NCBI RefSeq assembly: GCF_038050375.1
Contig: NZ_CP150886.1
Coordinates: 3,699,318-3,763,317, forward strand
DNA length: 64,000 bases
Direction: 5' to 3'
Source: Okeanomitos corallinicola TIOX110
GTDB lineage: Bacteria > Cyanobacteriota > Cyanobacteriia > Cyanobacteriales > Nostocaceae
Shown: positions 36,514-44,949 of the stretch, in pieces
Numbering within the stretch: position 1 is the first letter of the stretch
Layout: every line of letters starts with the position of its first letter
The notes under the pieces: generated by a model
What the model saw: only the letters and a program-made list of their open reading frames with translations
The model's database searches: none
Told to the model about the DNA's origin: nothing
Program-made: the position numbers and the translations under genes

Positions 36514-36658
36514 GATTGGTGATTGGTGATTGGTGATTGGGTAAATAAGTACCTGGGCAAAATTAATTGCACATTTGGGAAAACAATAGAAATATCTGTA
36601 TCTCTATCTCTTGTCTGTCACCTGTCACCTGTCACCTGTCACCTGTCACCTGTCACCT
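36514..36658 (+). repeat. Two heptameric tandem repeat blocks
   Basis: GATTGGT units (36514-36540) and CCTGTCA units (about 36613-36656, six copies) lie after prfB. An ORF of 66 codons across them is repeat-derived and was rejected as a gene. Confidence 0.85.
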
Positions 36659-36760
36659 TTCCTAAATATGAAATTTATTTTGCACGACTACTTATAACCA
36701 ATGCCCAATGCCCCATGGGATGATGTAAAGTTATATGTAGAGATTATTAATGAAATAATT

Positions 36761-36916
36761 ATGAGCAATTCTTCTGAAAACGAACCCAAACCCAGCTATG
36801 TCAAACTAGCGATGCGGAACATGGTGAGAAAAGGTGCGACTTCCCTCCAACATTTTGGACTAACTGCGGTAGGATTATTAGCTGTTCTGGTAGGTCTTGC
36901 TTACCTAAGTCGCTAA
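36761..36916 (+). CDS. DUF3285 family small membrane protein
   Basis: 51 residues from the ATG at 36761 (MSNSSENEPKPSYVKLAMRN). An upstream ATG at 36701 would add 20 non-conserved residues. The body MVRKGATSLQHFGLTAVGLL, then AVLVGLAYLSR, gives one membrane helix at the C-terminus. It matches the cyanobacterial DUF3285 family. It is 13 bp upstream of ybeY, so co-expressed with it; function unknown. Confidence 0.9.
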   Translation: MSNSSENEPKPSYVKLAMRNMVRKGATSLQHFGLTAVGLLAVLVGLAYLSR

Positions 36917-36929
36917 CAAAGGAAACTCT

Positions 36930-37463
36930 GTGCATCCTCAATTAGAATTATTCATCGAAAATTGTTGTCCAGAAATTTCCCCAGAGATACCAACAAATCA
37001 GGATAATACTCATTTACCCATATCTAATCAAACCTGGGAAACTTGGTTTAACCAATGGTTAGAAATTCTCATAACTGAACTTCCACCAGCATCGAGTTAT
37101 GAAATAGGCTTGCGTTTAACCAATGATGCCCAAATTCAAGAACTCAACGCCCAATACCGTCAACAAAATAAACCTACAGACGTTTTAGCCTTTGCCGCTT
37201 TAGAAAATGACTTTCCCCAAACTGAGGAAATGTTGGTTTCTCAACCTCTGTACTTAGGTGATATTATTGTTTCTATAGATACAGCCAAACGCCAGTCACA
37301 ACAACAGCAACATAGTTTAACCACAGAACTAGCCTGGTTAACCGCCCATGGTTTGTTACACGTTTTAGGTTGGGATCACCCAGATGAAGACAGCTTGCAG
37401 CAAATGTTAGGGAAACAAGTAACATTACTTGAAGCTGTAGGTATTATTATTGACGTTGAATAG
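36930..37463 (+). CDS. ybeY: Endoribonuclease YbeY (rRNA maturation factor)
   Basis: 177 residues from a GTG start at 36930 preceded by AAAGGAAA. This zinc metalloprotein processes 16S rRNA 3' ends and takes part in ribosome quality control. The metal motif H-x3-H-x5-H is clear (HGLLHVLGWDH), as is the family strand KPTDVLAF. An N-terminal extension of about 35 residues (ENCCPEISPEIPTNQ...) is longer than in E. coli, as common in cyanobacteria. It lies downstream of DUF3285 and 220 bp upstream of dgkA. Confidence 0.95.
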   Translation: MHPQLELFIENCCPEISPEIPTNQDNTHLPISNQTWETWFNQWLEILITELPPASSYEIGLRLTNDAQIQELNAQYRQQNKPTDVLAFAALENDFPQTEEMLVSQPLYLGDIIVSIDTAKRQSQQQQHSLTTELAWLTAHGLLHVLGWDHPDEDSLQQMLGKQVTLLEAVGIIIDVE

Positions 37464-37683
37464 TTATCAAAGATAAGATTTGGACTGAAAGTGACTAGGT
37501 TGACAGAACAATTGTCATAAATTCCTTAGAATTTGCCTAAATTTTCATCTAGTCTTTAAAATTGACCAAGATTAAAACCTTAGAATGTTATATGTTAAGC
37601 TTTCACCGATCTAAGGTTTCTGAAATTGTCAACTGTGTAACAGTCATGTTTTTTGTCCTAAATCCTAAATGTTGATATAACCA

Positions 37684-38139
37684 ATGTCTCAACACATATC
37701 TCCACCACCAACACCCAATCGCTTACCAACACTTGTGTCTAAAGAAAGGGAACTTTCCTGGAAGATAGCTTCCAACTTATTGGTCAGTTTTAAGTATGCT
37801 TGGGCTGGAATCACCTATAGTTTTCAAACTCAACGCAACTTTCGTATTCATGTAGCTGTTTCTGCCTTTGCTATTGGATTGAGTCTTTTATTACATCTAC
37901 GTCCAGTAGAAATATCTATAATAGCTATTACTAGCGGTCTAGTTTTAACCTTAGAATTAGTAAATACAGCAATCGAGTCTTTAGTAGACTTGACAGTCAA
38001 GCAAACATATCATGATTTAGCTAAAGTAGCTAAAGACTGTGCAGCAGGGGCAGTGTTAGTATCTGCCCTAGTATCTCTGCTTGTCGCTGCTACACTTTTA
38101 CTTCCTCCCCTAGTAGCTTTAATCATGACTACTATTTAG
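37684..38139 (+). CDS. dgkA: Diacylglycerol/undecaprenol kinase (DgkA family)
   Basis: 151 residues. It is an integral membrane lipid kinase that phosphorylates diacylglycerol or undecaprenol. Conserved features are FKYAWAGITYSFQTQRNFRI, the active-site stretch LELVNTAIESLVDL and KDCAAGAVLVSALVS. Three membrane helices fit the family. An extra N-terminal about 30 residues are polar. The Glu and Asn of the catalytic site are present. The undecaprenol-type activity is more usual for this non-proteobacterial subgroup (inferred). Confidence 0.93.
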   Translation: MSQHISPPPTPNRLPTLVSKERELSWKIASNLLVSFKYAWAGITYSFQTQRNFRIHVAVSAFAIGLSLLLHLRPVEISIIAITSGLVLTLELVNTAIESLVDLTVKQTYHDLAKVAKDCAAGAVLVSALVSLLVAATLLLPPLVALIMTTI

Positions 38140-38281
38140 AATATATTTGTGATATTTGTAAATGTATATTTTCCAGAAGATTAAAAATTTTGGGAAAGGA
38201 AGTTGTATTTTGTTTCCCCTTGATCTAAAAATGCTTAAAGGGAGATACTGGCTTTTAATTTCCATAAATTAGGTAATAATT

Positions 38282-38881
38282 GTGATTATAGTTATTGATA
38301 ATTACGACAGCTTTACGTACAACTTAGTACAGTATTTAGGAGAATTAGCATCGGATTTTCCTGTAGCTGCTGAGTTACAAGTTTTTCGTAACGATAAGAT
38401 TACTGTAGAAGAAATTCGTGCTTTAAAACCTGATGCTGTAGTAATTTCCCCAGGCCCAGGTCGTCCAGAAGATGCGGGAATTTCCTTAGATGTGATTAAA
38501 AAATTGGGTGCTAGTTTACCAATTTTAGGTGTTTGCTTAGGCCATCAAAGTATAGGTCAGGTATTCGGTGGTAAAATTGTTTCTGCACCAGAATTGATGC
38601 ACGGTAAAACCTCCTTGGTATCTCATCAGGGAGTTGGAGTTTTTCAAGGTTTAGAAAATCCTGTTACCGCTACCAGATATCATAGTTTGGTGATTGACCG
38701 AGATAGCTGTCCCGAAGTATTAGAAATTACTGCTTGGGTGGAAGATGGCACAATTATGGGAGTAAGACATCGGAACTATCCTCATATTCAGGGAGTCCAA
38801 TTTCATCCAGAGAGTGTTTTGACTGCTGCGGGTAAGCAGTTACTCAGAAATTTTCTGGAACAATTACAGGTAAGAGAGTGA
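38282..38881 (+). CDS. trpG: Anthranilate/aminodeoxychorismate synthase glutaminase subunit
   Basis: 199 residues from a GTG start ([20 protein letters not shown]). Class I glutamine amidotransferase, releasing ammonia for anthranilate (or aminodeoxychorismate) synthesis from chorismate. The triad is visible: Cys in GVCLGHQS, His and Glu in [10 protein letters not shown]. In many bacteria one protein serves both trpE and pabB, so pabA is an equally valid label. No synthase large subunit is nearby. The next gene begins 4 bp after the stop. Confidence 0.94.
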   Translation: MIIVIDNYDSFTYNLVQYLGELASDFPVAAELQVFRNDKITVEEIRALKPDAVVISPGPGRPEDAGISLDVIKKLGASLPILGVCLGHQSIGQVFGGKIVSAPELMHGKTSLVSHQGVGVFQGLENPVTATRYHSLVIDRDSCPEVLEITAWVEDGTIMGVRHRNYPHIQGVQFHPESVLTAAGKQLLRNFLEQLQVRE

Positions 38882-38884
38882 TTC

Positions 38885-39652
38885 ATGAAACGACGAGAGT
38901 TATTGGGTTATGCTGGTGCTGGTTTAGCAACTGCTTTAGTTACTAATTTCGGTTCTCACCTTCCAGTTAATGCCCAATCTAATGGTGTATCAATTCAATG
39001 GTTGGGTCACACTTGCTTTTTGTTTACTGGTGGGGGGATAAAAATTCTTGTCAATCCTTTTCGAACTCTGGGTTGTACTGCTGGGTATCGTGCGCCTAAA
39101 ATAGCAGCCGATTTGGTTTTGATTAGTAGTCAACTGTTAGATGAAGGTGCAGTGGAAGGACTACCGGGAAATCCGCAGTTGATTTATCAACCAGGGGTTT
39201 ATGAGTTTAAGGGTTTGAGATTTCAGGGAATTTCCATAGACCACGACCGTATAGGTGGTAAACGATTTGGTAAAAATACTGCGTGGAAATGGAGCCAAGG
39301 CGGGGTAAATATTTTACATTTAGGGGGTGCGGCTGCACCAATTTCTATTGAGCAAAAAATCTTGACTGGCCGCCCTGATGTGGCTTTAGTGCCTGTGGGT
39401 GGTAGTGATAAAGCTTACAATGCCCAGGAAGCAAAACAGGCAGTTGAGGTGTTAAATCCTAAGTTGGTTATTCCTACCCATTATCGGACTCAGGCTGCTG
39501 ACCCAAACAGTTGTGATATTACTCCGGTAGATGATTTTCTGGCGTTGATGCCTGGTGTAAATGTACGCAGAAGTAATGGTGATACGATGGCGGTTAATGC
39601 TCAGGGGTTACCGGAAAGTACGGAAATTCAGGTTTTGAGTTATCGGTTTTAA
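38885..39652 (+). CDS. Exported MBL-fold (UlaG-like) metallo-hydrolase
   Basis: 255 residues. The N-terminus MKRRELLGYAGAGLATALVT has an Arg pair before a hydrophobic stretch and a likely cleavage after PVNAQS, consistent with Tat or Sec export. The domain follows the UlaG/COG2220 pattern (IQWLGHTCFLFTGGGIKILV; LVNPF; VPVGGSDKAYNAQEA; VIPTHYRTQ). The classical HxHxDH motif is absent: the corresponding segment reads VLISSQLLDEG. Metal-dependent hydrolysis is therefore doubtful. It starts 4 bp after trpG, suggesting translational coupling. Confidence 0.88.
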   Translation: MKRRELLGYAGAGLATALVTNFGSHLPVNAQSNGVSIQWLGHTCFLFTGGGIKILVNPFRTLGCTAGYRAPKIAADLVLISSQLLDEGAVEGLPGNPQLIYQPGVYEFKGLRFQGISIDHDRIGGKRFGKNTAWKWSQGGVNILHLGGAAAPISIEQKILTGRPDVALVPVGGSDKAYNAQEAKQAVEVLNPKLVIPTHYRTQAADPNSCDITPVDDFLALMPGVNVRRSNGDTMAVNAQGLPESTEIQVLSYRF

Positions 39653-39810
39653 GTAATTTACAACCTAACCTATTGACTTCAATGATAATAAAATAATCAA
39701 AGCAAAAAGAGGGTTAAAAGTACAGGGAAAACGGATATAAATTATCTTGACCTTTTGTGAGTCGTAAGACCATTTCTGCCTGAAGATGCGCTAAATTCGG
39801 AGGATTCATC

Positions 39811-39865
39811 AGGACTTACACAACTAAGACGATATTTTAGTTTGTAGTCAGAGTGTGTAAGTCCT
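39811..39865. repeat. Palindromic AGGACTTACACA element
   Basis: A perfect 12-bp inverted repeat (aggacttacaca at 39811-39822, tgtgtaagtcct at 39854-39865) encloses 31 bp. It is 6 bp past the stop of the flavoprotein gene and lies between two convergent genes. AGGACTTAC(A/G)CA ends are, from memory, frequent in cyanobacterial miniature repeats. Without a T-run it is a weak terminator candidate. Confidence 0.6.
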
Positions 39866-39870
39866 AGAGA

Positions 39871-41817
39871 TTAAATTCGCAGTAAACCTTCAGGGTTAAC
39901 TGTTAAAAGTGTTCTTTGCTGCAACCCTTCACGATGGGAAATTGCATTGGCAGCTAATAAACCACTACTAACAGCCCTTTCCATTAAACCGCAGGGAAAA
40001 GGCATTTTTACCCAGTCACCTGCAAATAATAAATTCGTGATGTTTGTATTGGTTTCTGGACGTTCTTTGTAACTATTGGGTGGATATCCAGAAAAGTTAT
40101 GTTGATTAACTAATTCTCGATGTAGTAATTTAGCTTGTTGTAATTCCGGAACAATATTATAAAGTTCTTGTTCAAAGGTTGTTAATAAAGCCTCTTGGGT
40201 GGGAAATTCTTTTTCTTTATAACAATAAGCGTGTAATTCTACTACACTTCCACCTGTACGTTTTGACCATTCAATAAATTGGGTTTGAATGCGGTGATAT
40301 AGGGTAATACTATCGGTTAGTTTGTAACCAGATAAAGATGTAAAATTACTATGTTCCCATGTAAAATCTTGATCAAACCAGAAGCGACAAACAGCGAAGG
40401 GATCAGCAATACTTAATTCTTCAATTTGCGACCGCAATTTTTCATCTACATCTCCAGTCATGCGTTTAAATAATTGTTGAACTCCCGGTACATCAGTAGC
40501 TAAAACATAATAATCAGCGGTAATTATTTCTGGAGATGATGATTGTTGATTACTTGCTAACAATTGCAAATTATCATCCTGTTTTTGTACCACTTTAAAT
40601 TTAGCTAAATCTCTTTGAGCCGGGCCTTTAACTACTTTACCATCTGCTGTAAATACGGCCCCATGACAAGGACAATGGAATTTACCATCTGCGGCTTTTT
40701 GTACAGTACAACCCTGATGGGTACAAGTCAGAGAAATAGCTTCTTCACTACCATTTTTGAGGGCATAAACTTCATCCGCAGCCCCAAAATATTCAGTTTT
40801 TTGATCTTCTTTTTCATTGACAATTGAATTACGCTGTACCCAAAAAGGCACATCATGATTATTGTCACCTACATAATATTTAATTGCTGATATTTTCCCA
40901 TTTTCAGCAATAATTTCACTGACATTTGCATCAGTAATGATGTTACCATTTTTGCGAATTGCTTGGGCGATAGGTTCAACTAAACTCGTTCCCATATCAT
41001 CTTTTGTACCATTAAAAGCCAGTCCTTCGGGATTACCAAAAAAGTAAAAATGAAAGAATTGCATGAGTTCACCCACACTCATTAAATCTGGTGCATTTAA
41101 ACTAGATTTAGCAAAGGGGAGAAAATATAAATCATATAAACCTTGAGGAAATTCTGTAGATACCCAATCAGCTACCGAGATATGATCAAATCGCTGATAG
41201 TTTTTATCTCTTTGAAAACCTGTAATGGCTTGAAAAACTTGTAAATGTTTAACTTTTGTGAGATTTATTCCCCATTTTAAACGGTTGGGGGAAGCCACAG
41301 CTAAATCAATGATATTCCAAGGAAAAGCAGAACTACTAGGACGGAAAACCTCTGGTTGATATTGAGAATTGTGGTAAACTACCGAATAATAATTTAAAGA
41401 TTGAAAATTATCTGTTATTCCTAGTTCAGAAACCACGCTATTTAAGTTGTAATATTGAGGAAAAAAGCCATGAAACCCATGTTCCATTTGGAAATTTTCC
41501 CCCGCAGCTTCAATTTGCCAGCTGGCAATTTTACCACCTAACTGTGGAGATTTTTCTAGTAATTTAACTGTAAAACCTCGTTTAACTAATTGGTATGCAC
41601 AAGCTAAACCAGCTAAACCAGCACCAATTACAGCAACAGTTTTATTAGTATTTAATATTTTGGGTAAATCAAGATTATCTGGTTGAAAAACAGAAGGTTG
41701 TGGTTTACTAAAACGAGAATAACCCGTTACTCCAACTATCGTACCCACACCGAATAACTTTAGCAGTGTACGTCGAGAAATGATAGATGATTCTGGTAAA
41801 TTAGATTGTTGACTCAT
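39871..41817 (-). CDS. Tat-exported carotenoid-desaturase-like flavoprotein with internal Rieske domain
   Basis: 648 residues. A twin-arginine signal (ISRRTLLKLFGVGTIVG) suggests folded export to the thylakoid lumen or periplasm. A dinucleotide-binding fold follows (VAVIGAGLAGLACAYQLVKR, then EKSPQLGGKIASW), as in phytoene-desaturase/amine-oxidase proteins. Between about 345 and 420 a Rieske 2Fe-2S domain is inserted, with CTHQGCTV and FHCPCHGAVF giving all Cys and His ligands plus the extra Cys pair. The C-terminal FAD motif is FAGDWVKMPFPCGLMERAVS. It resembles the CrtU/CruE group of carotenoid-modifying enzymes, but the substrate cannot be assigned. Both neighbours face or run away from it. 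Confidence 0.9.
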   Translation of the reverse strand: MSQQSNLPESSIISRRTLLKLFGVGTIVGVTGYSRFSKPQPSVFQPDNLDLPKILNTNKTVAVIGAGLAGLACAYQLVKRGFTVKLLEKSPQLGGKIASWQIEAAGENFQMEHGFHGFFPQYYNLNSVVSELGITDNFQSLNYYSVVYHNSQYQPEVFRPSSSAFPWNIIDLAVASPNRLKWGINLTKVKHLQVFQAITGFQRDKNYQRFDHISVADWVSTEFPQGLYDLYFLPFAKSSLNAPDLMSVGELMQFFHFYFFGNPEGLAFNGTKDDMGTSLVEPIAQAIRKNGNIITDANVSEIIAENGKISAIKYYVGDNNHDVPFWVQRNSIVNEKEDQKTEYFGAADEVYALKNGSEEAISLTCTHQGCTVQKAADGKFHCPCHGAVFTADGKVVKGPAQRDLAKFKVVQKQDDNLQLLASNQQSSSPEIITADYYVLATDVPGVQQLFKRMTGDVDEKLRSQIEELSIADPFAVCRFWFDQDFTWEHSNFTSLSGYKLTDSITLYHRIQTQFIEWSKRTGGSVVELHAYCYKEKEFPTQEALLTTFEQELYNIVPELQQAKLLHRELVNQHNFSGYPPNSYKERPETNTNITNLLFAGDWVKMPFPCGLMERAVSSGLLAANAISHREGLQQRTLLTVNPEGLLRI

Positions 41818-42130
41818 GGTTGATGCAATTGATTTTAATTATGCACGGTGACAGTAAATCAAGGCTACAAATAGAAAAAGTTTTATTATCAGCCAGCAAA
41901 CATTAGTTAATTAGGGCTGCATAAATTAATGGCTAATGGTAGTGTTTGACATAATTCTCCATGCAGGTTTTATATGCAAAAGTCGAATTTATAGATAAAT
42001 CTGTAATATCTTAACTTCTGCAATAACAAGATGCTTAGATAGTGTAATATGTTATTTATTAATTGACCACTCTGCACTTAGTATAATATAAATTTGCTTA
42101 GTAATGAACTTATATAAATCTTAAATCAAT
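41818..42130. other. Intergenic region between divergent genes
   Basis: 313 AT-rich bp with promoter functions for the flavoprotein and the ABC permease. TATAAT at 42082 is present but the nearest TTGACC (42063) is only 13 bp away, too close for a standard promoter. Nothing else was seen. Confidence 0.4.
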
Positions 42131-42904
42131 ATGAAATATTGGCGTGAAACTATAGCAGTTACTCAACGGATATTAATTGAATTGCTGCGACGCAGACGGA
42201 GCTTAATTTTTTGGAGTATTTTCCCCATCTCCATTTTAATTCTCAACGGGTTTATTTTATCTGAGCGGGCAAAATTAACGATGGCGGTAGCTTTTGAAAG
42301 TGCAGCACCTTCAACTTTAGTTGGTGCAGCTTTGTTTTTTAGTTGTTTGGGTGGAAGCGTGGCCACAGTAGTTGCAGAACGAGAACAACAAACTCTGAAA
42401 CGGTTGTTTATTTCTCCTTTAAGTGGTACATCTTACTTTTTAGGAATTTTTCTCGCTCATACTGTTATTGGGATTGGACAATCTTTATTAGTTTACACCA
42501 TTGCTGCTTTTTGGGGTGCTACTTTTAAAGGTTCTATTTTCTTAGGAATGATGATTATTTTATTAAGTATCATCGCTTATGTAGGTTTAGGGTTTATTTT
42601 AGGTACACAATTAGCTAGACGCATTGAAGATGTTAATGCTTTAGTGGCAGCTTTTGGTGTACCTTTATTAATTTTAGGTGGTGCTTTTTTACCAACTTCT
42701 TTATTTCCGCAAACTCTTTTAGATATCGCTCAATATAATCCAATTTACCACATGAATGAAGCACTTTTAGGGGTTTGGGCTAAGGGTGATGAATTTAATG
42801 ATATCGTCTCACATTTTTGGTTTTTATTCTGGTTTGCTATGGTGATGTTAGTCTGTGGGTGGTTATCTTACAAACGGATGTTGATGGTAGAACGAAGACT
42901 TTAA
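42131..42904 (+). CDS. ABC-2 type transporter permease
   Basis: 257 residues with six membrane helices and the ABC-2 signature around REQQTLKRLFISPLSGTSYF and GLGFILGTQLARRIEDVNAL, then ...GGAFLPTSLFPQTL. It fits drug/lipid/polysaccharide exporters. No ATPase gene is adjacent, so the partner is encoded elsewhere. Its 3' end overlaps the convergent glycosyltransferase-like gene by 4 bp. Confidence 0.92.
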   Translation: MKYWRETIAVTQRILIELLRRRRSLIFWSIFPISILILNGFILSERAKLTMAVAFESAAPSTLVGAALFFSCLGGSVATVVAEREQQTLKRLFISPLSGTSYFLGIFLAHTVIGIGQSLLVYTIAAFWGATFKGSIFLGMMIILLSIIAYVGLGFILGTQLARRIEDVNALVAAFGVPLLILGGAFLPTSLFPQTLLDIAQYNPIYHMNEALLGVWAKGDEFNDIVSHFWFLFWFAMVMLVCGWLSYKRMLMVERRL

Positions 42905-43953
42905 ACATCAGCAAATAGTAATTTAGCAATATATTCTGCATTTCTTTTTTCTCTCCATAACCAGTGATTATCTTGTCCTATTTCTCGAAGATGAATTATT
43001 GCTTGTTCAATGATTTGCTCCAAATTATCTAAACTAGAATAGGATGAACCAATAACTACTGGCCAGTTAATTTGATGTTTAATTACTGGATAATCTGGAG
43101 CGATAATATAACATCCACAAGAACCTGCATCACTGATAACACCACTAGCGCGATAATAGTAACGTTCTTGATCAAAATCAGTGACTAAAATATCTAATTT
43201 TTGTAAGGCTTTGAGATAATCTTCATCTTTTGTAGTATCAATAAAAGTGATGTCTGTGGCATTTTCTAAAAACTTTGGTTTTTGGTTAAGAGGTGTACCA
43301 ATGAATAATTCTAGTTGCTGAGAATTTTGAGAAACATAATTTCTAAGTTTTCCTAAAATCTTATTAATTGGTTTATCTTCTCGAATAATTCCAACAATAC
43401 CAATTTTGATTTTATCATTGTGATTTAACCTTTCTCCCGGTTGTAATTTTGGTGTAACTTCACTGATGATAGGATGGGGAATTACGATTTTAGTAGATTC
43501 TGGAAATTTAAACTTCTCGCTGACATAATCATCATCTAATTCTAAAAGAACTACTTTGAATTTAGGGTTTAATTTTAGGAACTTTTGTAAATAAACGAAG
43601 CCTAGATATTTAATTTTATTTTCTTGAGCAAATAATTGATTTCCATGAATTCCTAAAAATACTTTTTTACCTGTTAAAACTAACATTGGTAATAATATTA
43701 AAAGATGTTGGTTATATATTTCCATCACATAAATACTATCAACATCTTTAAGGGATACTGCTTGTAATCCCATAGAAAAATGGCGATATTCACGTCTTAA
43801 CTGTAATCCTACGGAATAACTGGGAATTGTTTGAGTGAATTTGATAAACCATTTGGGAATTGGTCTTTCTATGGAAACAAATCCCATTTTATGATTAGAT
43901 AAGTGTTGATTAATTAATAGTAGTTCTCTGAGTCCTGGATGAAATATTTGCAT
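42901..43953 (-). CDS. Glycosyltransferase-like protein (GT-B type, unassigned)
   Basis: 350 soluble residues with no signal peptide. The second half has a Rossmann-like lobe (KIKIGIVGIIREDKPINKIL; ITFIDTTKDEDYLKALQKLD; GVISDAGSCGCYIIAPDYPV) organised like the C-terminal donor-binding domain of GT4-like glycosyltransferases. The typical E-x7-E motif is not clear. The first half contains KKVFLGIHGNQLFAQENKIK. A role in polysaccharide or glycolipid assembly is inferred only from the fold. It converges on the ABC-2 permease with a 4-bp overlap. Confidence 0.7.
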   Translation of the reverse strand: MQIFHPGLRELLLINQHLSNHKMGFVSIERPIPKWFIKFTQTIPSYSVGLQLRREYRHFSMGLQAVSLKDVDSIYVMEIYNQHLLILLPMLVLTGKKVFLGIHGNQLFAQENKIKYLGFVYLQKFLKLNPKFKVVLLELDDDYVSEKFKFPESTKIVIPHPIISEVTPKLQPGERLNHNDKIKIGIVGIIREDKPINKILGKLRNYVSQNSQQLELFIGTPLNQKPKFLENATDITFIDTTKDEDYLKALQKLDILVTDFDQERYYYRASGVISDAGSCGCYIIAPDYPVIKHQINWPVVIGSSYSSLDNLEQIIEQAIIHLREIGQDNHWLWREKRNAEYIAKLLFADV

Positions 43954-44576
43954 TTTATGTTTAGAACCTATGGTGTGGTTATTATAATCAATATTATATA
44001 TGGGTAATTACTGATCATCAATGTTTTTGTCTGATAGCGAAGCGTGGCGTAGCCATATCAGGATGTTCAGGATTATAGGATTTTCAGGATGTTGTTGTTT
44101 GATTGTCTATGAGAAATAGAGACTTTGGGATGATTGATAAGATAAATTATCTGTTAAATTATTAAATTATCTGCTGTTACTTCTTGACTGTTGGTGTAAT
44201 TGTATTTTATCATCTTTCAATATTTACAGACAATTCATCAATTACAATCCTGTAAATCCTCAAATCCTGGACATCCTGATTCAGACAATGACAATTTCAG
44301 CATCCCACCAATAACCTACAAATTACCAACGAACCATACAAACTGTAGGTTGGGTAGAACGCAGTGAAACCCAACAATTTAATAATTTAATCATTTAATC
44401 ATCATCTATATTATTGTGAAAGTGTTGAGTTTTCTAAGGTAAAAGTAAAAGATAAGCAATCACACTTAGGTAAAAATTTGTTACTTATAGTTTAATCAGG
44501 AGTTGGATTTGCTATAGTTATACAAAACCTTATTTCATTTGCTATTTATCACCTTACATTTTTGGAGAAATTAGAT
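43954..44576. other. Repeat-rich intergenic region
   Basis: More than 600 bp without a supported gene. It has inverted copies of a TCAGGATG...GGATTT...CAGGAT repeat (44023-44097 and 44245-44288) and an embedded small repeat (about 44035-44056). It also contains a gtaggttgggtagaacgcag block (44344-44380), a common cyanobacterial repeat. The ribosome binding site TTGGAG of the next gene is at 44562-44567. Confidence 0.6.
44023..44288. repeat. Inverted dispersed repeat pair with nested small repeat
   Basis: The left arm reads ttgtctga, then a 22-bp insert tagcgaagcgtggcgtagccat, then atcaggatgttcagg. The right arm, reverse-complemented, reads cattgtctgaatcaggatgt followed by ccaggatttgagg, without the insert. 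The insert is a separate small dispersed repeat, with a related copy at 63222-63248. Confidence 0.7.
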
Positions 44577-44906
44577 ATGAAAGCTCGCAGTTTTATAAAA
44601 CTAGATGAAAATGTAATGGTAATTTTTACTGATGGTACACTGCTTGAGTTTGGTGATAATAACACAGGTTTAACAGGAGATTGGAAGATTGATGTAAATC
44701 GTCCAATTGATAGAGTTATTATATATCAGCGAGATGAAACGAAAAAAAATAAATTATATATTGCTAATCATGCTGGTGTGCAGTTTGTTCAGGAAAACAA
44801 TAGATATAAAATTAAATTAGCTCATGTTCAATATATAGGGGAAACTCAATTGAATTGGTACGAATTTGCTGATGCACAAGCGCAGCCTATTCGTTATCTT
44901 CCATAG
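44577..44906 (+). CDS. Small hypothetical protein
   Basis: 109 residues from the ATG at 44577, which has TTGGAG 10 nt upstream; a TTG start at 44562 would contain that site. Sequence is strand-rich (SFIKLDENVMVIFTDGTLLE; RVIIYQRDETKKNKLYIANH; KIKLAHVQYIGETQLNWYEF). No membrane part and no recognised family. It is a single gene convergent with gcvP. Confidence 0.7.
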   Translation: MKARSFIKLDENVMVIFTDGTLLEFGDNNTGLTGDWKIDVNRPIDRVIIYQRDETKKNKLYIANHAGVQFVQENNRYKIKLAHVQYIGETQLNWYEFADAQAQPIRYLP

Positions 44907-44913
44907 TCAAAAT

Positions 44914-44939
44914 GGTGCGTTACATTTCATTAACGCACC
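44914..44939. terminator. Hairpin between convergent genes, likely terminator of gcvP
   Basis: A perfect 9-bp stem ggtgcgtta/taacgcacc with an 8-nt loop. Read on the minus strand it is followed by ATTTTG, a modest T-run, 11 bp past the gcvP stop. It is also a member of the ggtgcgtta repeat family. Confidence 0.55.
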
Positions 44940-44949
44940 CTACAATTAA

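Noticed and set aside
36613-36656. CRISPR-like array
   Set aside because: The units are contiguous heptamers with no spacers; the same class occurs at several other intergenic sites.
36523-36723. ORF of 66 codons after prfB
   Set aside because: It is built from GATTGGT and CCTGTCA tandem repeats and has no ribosome binding site.
42063-42087. Promoter TTGACC...TATAAT before the ABC-2 permease
   Set aside because: The spacing is only 13 bp, too short for a standard sigma-70-type promoter.
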